Shown here one piece after another: positions 58,539 through 64,000 of a stretch of DNA of 64,000 nucleotides. The DNA is taken from NCBI RefSeq assembly GCF_040546765.1, contig NZ_JBEPOK010000001.1, positions 4,216,001 through 4,280,000 of the forward strand, written 5' to 3'. Position numbers and translations under genes: made by a program. Source of the DNA: Arthrobacter sp. OAP107 (lineage in GTDB: Bacteria; Actinomycetota; Actinomycetes; Actinomycetales; Micrococcaceae). Below the pieces are notes generated by a model. It was given only the letters and a program-made list of their open reading frames with translations, ran no database searches and had not been told where the DNA came from. The stretch's first letter is position 1, and the number at the start of each line of letters is the position of its first letter.

Positions 58539-59552
58539 GTGGCCGGCATCAAGGACGTTGCGGAACTGGCCGGGCTTTCCATAGCCACCGTTTCGCGTGC
58601 CTTGAGCGGCAGGGGCAACGTATCGACGGTGAGCCGCGAGCGTGCCCGGGCGGCCGCGGCCGAGCTTGGCTTCGTGCCCTCCTACCAGGCATCCAGCCTC
58701 GCCTCCGGCCGTACCCGCAACATCGGCCTTGTGGTCCCCACCGTCCGCCGCTGGTACTTCTCGTCCGTGGTGGAGGGCGTTTCGGCTGCCCTCCTCGACG
58801 CGGGCTATGACCTGACGCTCTACAACATCACGGAGGGCCCGGTCCGGCGCCGGAGTATCCTCCAGGACTTCCTGCTGCGGAAACGGGTGGATGCGGTCAT
58901 CGCGGTGGCACTGGCGCTGTCGGAGGAGGAGATCGGCAAGATGCTTGCCATCAACCGTCCGCTGGTGGGCATCGGCGGACCATTGCCCGGAGCTTCCACC
59001 ATATGGATAGACGATCACGCCCTGGCAGAGTCGGCGGTTAAGCACCTCATCCGGCTCGGCCACAGGCGGATCGCGCACCTGACGGGCGACTCGGTGTACG
59101 AGCAGGACTTCAAGATTCCGCGCACCCGGCGGGCAGGCTATGAGAAGGCCATGACCGACGCAGGGCTCCAGCTGCGCCCCTCGTGGATGGTCAGGGCGGA
59201 CTTCACCGTCGAAGGTGCCTATGCCGTGGCACGGGACCTTCTCGGCGGAGTCTCGGAACGGCCCACAGCAGTCTTTGCGGCCTCGGACGAGATGGCGATC
59301 GGAACCATTCTGGCGGCCAGGGACTTCGGGCTCCGGGTTCCCGAAGACCTGTCGGTCATCGGCCTGGACGGGCACGAACTGGGCGAACTGTTCGGCCTGA
59401 CCACGATCGATCAGGATCCGCGCGGCCAGGGAGCGCTCGCGGTGCGCCTGCTGCTCGAGGGGTTCGACGCCGGCACCGCGCGGGGCGCTGTGGAAGCCGA
59501 ATACCCAACCCGGTTTGTCGTCCGGCGGAGCACCGCGGTACCTCCGTTCTAG
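58539..59552 (+). CDS. LacI family transcriptional regulator
   Basis: This 337-residue regulator has an N-terminal HTH (IKDVAELAGLSIATVSRALS), a hinge with YQASSLASGRTRNIGLVVP, and a periplasmic-binding-like sensor with VFAASDEMAIGTI and DLSVIGLDGHEL. The start is GTG at 58539, right after the alpha-glucosidase stop, so both are in one operon. It should bind the two sites at 56662 and 56740 and respond to a sugar. Confidence 0.94.
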   Translation: MAGIKDVAELAGLSIATVSRALSGRGNVSTVSRERARAAAAELGFVPSYQASSLASGRTRNIGLVVPTVRRWYFSSVVEGVSAALLDAGYDLTLYNITEGPVRRRSILQDFLLRKRVDAVIAVALALSEEEIGKMLAINRPLVGIGGPLPGASTIWIDDHALAESAVKHLIRLGHRRIAHLTGDSVYEQDFKIPRTRRAGYEKAMTDAGLQLRPSWMVRADFTVEGAYAVARDLLGGVSERPTAVFAASDEMAIGTILAARDFGLRVPEDLSVIGLDGHELGELFGLTTIDQDPRGQGALAVRLLLEGFDAGTARGAVEAEYPTRFVVRRSTAVPPF

Positions 59553-59559
59553 GGCAGCG

Positions 59560-60048
59560 CTAGTCTGATGCGCCGCCCATGAACCGCACGTACCGGCTCA
59601 GAACTTCCGGCCAGTCCTTCGCCCAGGCGGCGCGGGTGCCGGCCGGATCCTCGGCACCCTCCCAGCCATCGTGGACTATGCGCACTTCTGTGCCTTCTTC
59701 GACGCCACGGAACGCAACACGAAGCTCCGTCGACCAGAGTGCGGTGCTGCCGGGGTACCACGAGGCGTGGAAGGACAGCGGTGGCTGCCAATCGTCAATG
59801 GTTCCCCAGGTGGCGCCCCGGCCGTCGTCGGCGGTTTCAAGAATGAGGTTCTCCTCGAACTCCACGTAGGAGCCGGGCCCGTACACACTGTTAGTCTCCA
59901 TGGGCCACCAGAGATGCGTGTGGTCGGTGAAGCCCATGAAAGCCCGGGATACAGGCCCGGGGACCACGGCAGTGCAGATGACGGGGTCCAGGTTGTCCAC
60001 GGGCCCGGGCATATCGCTGCCGGCGGCGTGGCTGAAGAGATTTTCCAT
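59560..60048 (-). CDS. SRPBCC (AHSA1/START-like) domain protein
   Basis: This 162-residue protein has the SRPBCC helix-grip fold of the AHSA1 type: VICTAVVPGPVSRAFMGFTD, YVEFEENLILETADDG, WGTIDDWQPPLSFHASWYPG and EGTEVRIVHDGWEG. Members bind small hydrophobic ligands or aid chaperones. The ligand is unknown. ATG at 60048 is used; 60057 is an alternative. Its upstream region is occupied by a 32-bp minisatellite. Convergent with the LacI gene. Confidence 0.85.
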   Translation of the reverse strand: MENLFSHAAGSDMPGPVDNLDPVICTAVVPGPVSRAFMGFTDHTHLWWPMETNSVYGPGSYVEFEENLILETADDGRGATWGTIDDWQPPLSFHASWYPGSTALWSTELRVAFRGVEEGTEVRIVHDGWEGAEDPAGTRAAWAKDWPEVLSRYVRFMGGASD

Positions 60049-60074
60049 GGCTACCAACTCTACCGGCAGCCCCG

Positions 60075-60220
60075 CCCCGGACGCTCTATCAGTCCCTGCC
60101 GCTTCTCCCCGGACGCTCTATCAGTCCCTGCCGCTTCTCCCCCGACGCTCTATCAGTCCCTGCCGCTTCTCCCCCGACGCTCTATCAGTCCCTGCCGCTT
60201 CTCCCCCGACGCTCTATCAA
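60075..60220. repeat. 32-bp minisatellite, about 4.4 copies
   Basis: The unit acgctctatcagtccctgcc followed by gcttctcccccg recurs with starts at 60081, 60113, 60145, 60177 and 60209 (constant 32-bp period). Units differ only at the CCGG/CCCG junction. There are no spacers, so it is not CRISPR. It lies 30-170 bp upstream of the SRPBCC gene, in its promoter or leader. Confidence 0.93.
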
Positions 60221-60394
60221 AGGGTGCCTCCCTCGTTGCCGCCCGCCACGGCCGGCCTTCTCTGCCTACCGTAACCGGCGGATGTGAGGACGCGTTTGAG
60301 GAAAGGCAGTGGGGGGAGGAAGCCGCCGGGTGGAGCTGGGGTGTGGCAGGGCTGTGTTAATAGAAGATTGGTCAAGAAATTTGGGCCTTTAAAA
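60221..60394. other. Spacer between the minisatellite and the rRNA terminator
   Basis: About 170 bp with no supported gene. It probably holds the minus-strand promoter of the SRPBCC gene. Confidence 0.5.
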
Positions 60395-60432
60395 GGCTCA
60401 GGCCCCGACGTTCGTCGTCGGGGCCTGAGCCA
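60390..60432 (-). terminator. Terminator of the rRNA operon
   Basis: GGCTCAGGCCCCGACG and its complement form a stem of about 16 bp with a small loop, followed by TTTTAAAG on the minus strand, 9 bp after the 5S rRNA. Confidence 0.9.
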
Positions 60433-60439
60433 TAAATAG

Positions 60440-60557
60440 TGTCCGGCGGTGACCTACTCTCCCACACCCTCCCGGGTGCAGTACCATCGGCGCTGTGGGT
60501 CTTAGCTTCCGGGTTCGGAATGGGACCGGGCGTTTCCCCCACGCTATGACCGCCGTA
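60440..60557 (-). rRNA. rrf: 5S ribosomal RNA
   Basis: About 118 nt. The minus strand shows GGCGGTCATAGCGTGGGGGA, CGGTCCCATTCCGAACCCGG and GGAGAGTAGGTCACCGCCGG, the standard 5S blocks, with ends pairing. It is last in the operon, about 170 nt after the 23S gene. Confidence 0.96.
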
Positions 60558-60726
60558 ACCCTTGCTCCCGGCACACGCCCTTGCGGGGGTGTGGGGGAAA
60601 TCTGTGGTGTTACAACTGTGGTGTTGTATTCAGTTATCTTGGTTCCTGCAACCGGACAAGCCCGTGGCGGGTTTGTTGGTTGGGAACCACATAGTGGACG
60701 CAAGCATGCTTTGTTCTTGTGTGGTG
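60558..60726 (-). other. 23S-5S internal transcribed spacer
   Basis: About 170 nt between 23S and 5S, with no tRNA gene visible. Confidence 0.8.
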
Positions 60727-63844
<3,118 letters not shown>

Positions 63845-64000
63845 CCACAAAGATCAATCAGTAATTTTCGAGAGAACCACGAAACCAACCACACCCAACA
63901 ACCACCAACCCCAACAAAGAAGTCAGCCATCATCACGCGCAGCCAGATCCAGGTTCATATTCTTGGAAATTGCTTCTTATAAAAGATGCTCGCGTCCACT
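63845..64000 (-). other. 16S-23S internal transcribed spacer (partial)
   Basis: AT-richer, low-complexity DNA upstream of the 23S gene, running off the right edge. No tRNA-Ile or tRNA-Ala is seen in the visible 156 bp. The 16S gene must lie beyond the window. Confidence 0.8.

Noticed and set aside
60075..60220. Regular 32-bp repeats as a possible CRISPR array
   Set aside because: The repeat units abut each other with no unique spacers, and there are no cas genes in the window.

Overview
The window looks like chromosomal DNA of a high-GC actinobacterium, most likely Arthrobacter/Pseudarthrobacter (Micrococcaceae). This is inferred from the GC-rich codon use and actinobacterial marker families (DUF3027, DUF3263, DUF4193, DUF4032, WXG100, an ergothioneine cluster, a c-di-AMP riboswitch before an M23 peptidase, and an extended 23S rRNA). 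No phage, plasmid, insertion sequence or CRISPR array is visible. Most of the window is ordinary core and metabolic DNA with many readable control sites.

Layout. 1-4.5 kb: a left-edge M23 peptidase behind a ydaO riboswitch, a DtxR/IdeR regulator, serC, a DUF3027 protein and a cold-shock protein. 4.6-11.8 kb: a small membrane protein, a helicase-associated protein paired with an XPB helicase, a PhoP/PhoR-like two-component system and a lone WXG100 protein. 11.8-17.7 kb: an RNase HI/SnoaL-like fusion, groEL with two CIRCE operators, an orphan solute-binding lipoprotein coupled to cspA, a LytR_C protein and a DUF3263 protein. 17.8-23.7 kb: ung, a siderophore-interacting protein with a DtxR box abutting its start codon, a ThrE exporter, a FemX-like transferase, a nuclease and TspO.

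23.7-31.7 kb: a glycine and serine catabolic block (gcvP-gcvT-gcvH-glyA-sdaA) behind a tandem glycine riboswitch; glyA carries a +1 frameshift. 31.8-38.5 kb: a TetR/MFS pair with a shared operator, dps, and an agmatine-use operon (C-N hydrolase, agmatine deiminase, APC permease). 38.5-40.7 kb: small secreted and hypothetical genes. 40.7-46.7 kb: the ergothioneine cluster (egtA-B-C-D plus a convergent EgtE-like enzyme). It is bracketed by two direct copies of a ~120 bp hairpin repeat, and egtB has a +1 frameshift. 46.8-49.7 kb: a quinone-oxidoreductase/TetR pair with two operators, tRNA-Thr(TGT) and a DsbA-like protein.

49.9-60 kb: trehalose synthesis (otsA-otsB), a solo MsmK/UgpC-type ATPase, a DUF4032 protein, a GlcD-like oxidase, a GH13 alpha-glucosidase with two LacI operators and its LacI regulator, an SRPBCC protein and a 32-bp minisatellite. 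60.4-64 kb: 5S and 23S rRNA of an rrn operon on the minus strand, running off the right edge in the 16S-23S spacer.

The most notable observations are the two single-base frameshifts in G/C runs (glyA, egtB), the structured repeat pair around the egt cluster, the leaderless iron-box promoter, the twin CIRCE sites and the linker minisatellites in the RNase H fusion. No clearly new defence or biosynthetic system was found.
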